DNA of 64,000 nucleotides, from the NCBI GenBank assembly GCA_965218555.1, contig OZ244625.1:5022001-5086000 (forward strand), in the 5' to 3' direction. Shown one piece after another: positions 62,280 to 64,000 of this stretch (positions are counted from its first letter, which is position 1; the number at the start of each line of letters is the position of its first letter). The translations under genes and the position numbers were made by a program. A model generated the notes under the pieces. That model made no database searches, was not told the origin of the DNA, and worked only from the letters and a program-made list of their open reading frames with translations. The stretch comes from JAPPLB01 sp965218555. GTDB lineage: Bacteria > Acidobacteriota > Terriglobia > Bryobacterales > UBA6623.

Positions 62280-64000
62280 ATGTTTCGTCAAGCTCGTTTT
62301 CTTCTTCTTATAACGCTGGCAGCACTTGTCTCTGCGCCAAGCCTCTTCGGCCAGGCGCGCAACACTGCTTCCATCTACGGCACGGTCAGCGACGCCCAGG
62401 GCGCAGTAATCCCTGGAGCGAACGTGGCCGTGACGAGCGTTGCCACCGGCCAGGTGCGCAGCGTCGGTAGCGACGGCGCAGGTGGGTTTGTGTTTTCCCT
62501 CTTGCCGGTCGGAACCTACGGCCTTGCCGTGGAGCTCGCCGGCTTTCAGCGCTACGAGCAAGCCGGCATTCTCATTCAAGCCAACGAAAACGTCCGGGTG
62601 GACGTGACGCTTCAGATCGGCAACGTCCAGGAAACCGTCACGGTCGAGGCCTTGGCGACGCAAGTCGAGTCCCGCGCCATCACGCTGAAGGAAACCGTCG
62701 ATCAGAGGCGGGTCGTTGAACTGCCGCTGAACGGCCGCAATCCAGCCGACCTTGCGCTGTTGACTCCGGGAGTCGTCCCCGGGACGGGCAACGTCGGCGA
62801 CAGCCCGGAGGCTGGCCGCCGGCCCCGAGGCACGAAGCAGCTTACCGTCAACGGCTCACGGAACAACAACTTGGCTTATACGCTCGACGGCGGCGACAAC
62901 CAGGACAATCTCAGCAACTACAACCTGCCCTTCCCGTTCCCCGATGCCGTCCAGGAATTCTCCGTACAGACGGCCACCGGGGGAGTCGACCAGGGCAACA
63001 GCTCGGCCGGTTCGGTGAACATCGTCACCAAAAGCGGCACCAACGAGCTTCACGGCAACGTTTTCTGGTTCATACGCAACACCAAGCTGAACGCCAACAA
63101 CTTCTTCTCCCACGCGGAAGATCAGCTCAAACGCAATCAGGCCGGCGGTACGGTCGGCGGGCCCATCGTCAAGAACAAGGTCTTTGGTTTCTTCGGGTAT
63201 CAGAGGAGCTGGTTCCGCAAGGCGTCCGGTGCCAGCCGGAGCCAGACCGTGACGGCGGCCGAACGAGCGGGTGACTTTTCCGGCGCGCCGGTAACGATTC
63301 ACGACCCGACAACGGGCTCCCCTTTCAGCAACCAGCAAATCCCAAGTAGCCGCTTTTCGCCGGCTGCGGTGAGCTTGCTGAAGGTCTCGCCTCTGCCCGA
63401 CGCCGATGGGTTTACACGCTATACGTTCGCCGAACCCGAGGACGGCGCGCAGTACATCACGCGTCTGGACTATGTCATCAACGACAACCAGAACCTGATG
63501 TTTCGTTTCTTTCAGGACGATCAGGCGATCCTCCCGGTGTGTTTCGACCCCAGCAATATCCACACCACGCGCCCCGAGTCGTTTCAAGACACCCGGAATG
63601 CCACCTTGAGTCACAACCTGATCTTGAGTCCAAACCTGATGGCCCACTCTCAGGTCTCCGCCTTCCACCTGGAGACAGGCCGCAACTCCCAGTTCGAGGG
63701 GGACTACACGGACTTCGGTATCGATCTGGTTCCGAACGGCACCCACATCGATATCCGGACCAACCAGACCGGGATCAGGTTTGGCACGCCTTGGGGTGGT
63801 AAGTTCGGGCGGGCCTCGCAGCAGATTTTGCATGACTGGACCTGGAACAAAGGGAATCACACTCTTACCTTCGGGACTCAACTCGCCTGGCGGCAGTACA
63901 ACGAGGACATCAATTGGCGCGCATCGGGGGCTTTTCGATTTGACGGGAACGCCACCGGCACCGGTGACCAAGTCGGTTTTGACCGGGCCGACTTCATGCT
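62280..64000 (+). CDS. Oar-like TonB-dependent receptor, 3' end outside window
   Basis: ATG 62280 with GGGGAG about 9 nt upstream opens a frame that stays open to the window end (573 codons seen). Signal peptide (FLLLITLAALVSAPSLFGQ), CarboxypepD_reg domain (NTASIYGTVSDAQGAVIPGA ... GNVQETVTVEALATQVES), the Oar motif VVELPLNGRNPADLALLTPG, plug (LTVNGSRNNNLAYTLDGGDN; NIVTKSGTNELHGNVFWF) and the start of the barrel (DYVINDNQNLMFRFFQDDQA). It is a more canonical Oar protein than the island receptor at 27741. Divergent from the GMC dehydrogenase. Confidence 0.9.
   Translation, partial: MFRQARFLLLITLAALVSAPSLFGQARNTASIYGTVSDAQGAVIPGANVAVTSVATGQVRSVGSDGAGGFVFSLLPVGTYGLAVELAGFQRYEQAGILIQANENVRVDVTLQIGNVQETVTVEALATQVESRAITLKETVDQRRVVELPLNGRNPADLALLTPGVVPGTGNVGDSPEAGRRPRGTKQLTVNGSRNNNLAYTLDGGDNQDNLSNYNLPFPFPDAVQEFSVQTATGGVDQGNSSAGSVNIVTKSGTNELHGNVFWFIRNTKLNANNFFSHAEDQLKRNQAGGTVGGPIVKNKVFGFFGYQRSWFRKASGASRSQTVTAAERAGDFSGAPVTIHDPTTGSPFSNQQIPSSRFSPAAVSLLKVSPLPDADGFTRYTFAEPEDGAQYITRLDYVINDNQNLMFRFFQDDQAILPVCFDPSNIHTTRPESFQDTRNATLSHNLILSPNLMAHSQVSAFHLETGRNSQFEGDYTDFGIDLVPNGTHIDIRTNQTGIRFGTPWGGKFGRASQQILHDWTWNKGNHTLTFGTQLAWRQYNEDINWRASGAFRFDGNATGTGDQVGFDRADFM

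Noticed and set aside
62856..63971. Long minus-strand frame of 371 codons
   Set aside because: It is antisense to the Oar-like receptor, whose domains are unmistakable on the plus strand.
1..64000. CRISPR arrays, prophage structural genes, rRNA
   Set aside because: Looked for and not seen; the only long exact repeats noticed are the IS21 copies and the 45-bp tRNA fragment.

Overview
The window reads as chromosomal DNA of an acidobacterium of the Solibacteres/Bryobacterales type. This is inferred from gene content: Oar-type TonB-dependent receptors with an N-terminal carboxypeptidase-regulatory domain (27.7 kb and 62.3 kb), a secreted protein with a C-terminal domain resembling the Solibacter TIGR03437 family (41.3-42.4 kb), repeated cytochrome/DUF1549/DUF1553 plus DUF1501 gene pairs, and several FG-GAP/ASPIC-UnbV secreted proteins. 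No 16S rRNA or other decisive marker is present.

Layout. 0-1.5 kb: the 3' part of a VCBS/FG-GAP repeat protein, then an intrinsic terminator. 1.65-8.95 kb: a tight housekeeping operon on the plus strand, with putrescine synthesis (aguB, aguA), thrB, a U32-like protein, a DinB protein, xseB, a prenyl diphosphate synthase, tlyA and nadK; several junctions overlap by 4-20 bp. 9.07-34.3 kb: a segment bounded by a 45-bp direct repeat. The right copy is the 3' part of an intact tRNA-Val(CAC) gene; the left copy is an isolated fragment of the same tRNA. This is the signature of a 25.1-kb tRNA-integrated island. It carries a seven-gene minus-strand cluster (three divergent M19 dipeptidase-like proteins, three beta-propeller glycosidase-like proteins, one amidohydrolase), a decayed M14 carboxypeptidase, a GntR/FCD regulator broken by an IS, an Oar-like TonB receptor, and a TPR protein next to an ASPIC/UnbV protein. 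Two of three near-identical 2569-bp IS21-family elements lie inside the island; the third lies just beyond the tRNA. 37.2-54.7 kb: three DUF1501 + cytochrome/DUF1549/DUF1553 modules on the minus strand, with a TIGR03437-like protein, an IS3-family remnant and a group II PLP decarboxylase between them. 54.9-62 kb: a TPR-FG-GAP-ASPIC fusion, a decayed VapBC module, padR with a membrane protein, and a GMC oxidoreductase with its small subunit. 62.3 kb to the end: a second Oar-like receptor, cut by the window edge.

How it works together (inference). The island looks like a surface catabolic locus: an outer-membrane receptor, exported glycan-active propellers and exported metallo-hydrolases under a GntR-type regulator. 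IS insertion has broken the regulator, so the locus may now be unregulated. Several other genes are interrupted by single in-frame stops (at 51354, 56160 and 59819) or by frameshifts (vapB/vapC). This points either to ongoing pseudogenisation or to consensus errors in the assembly.
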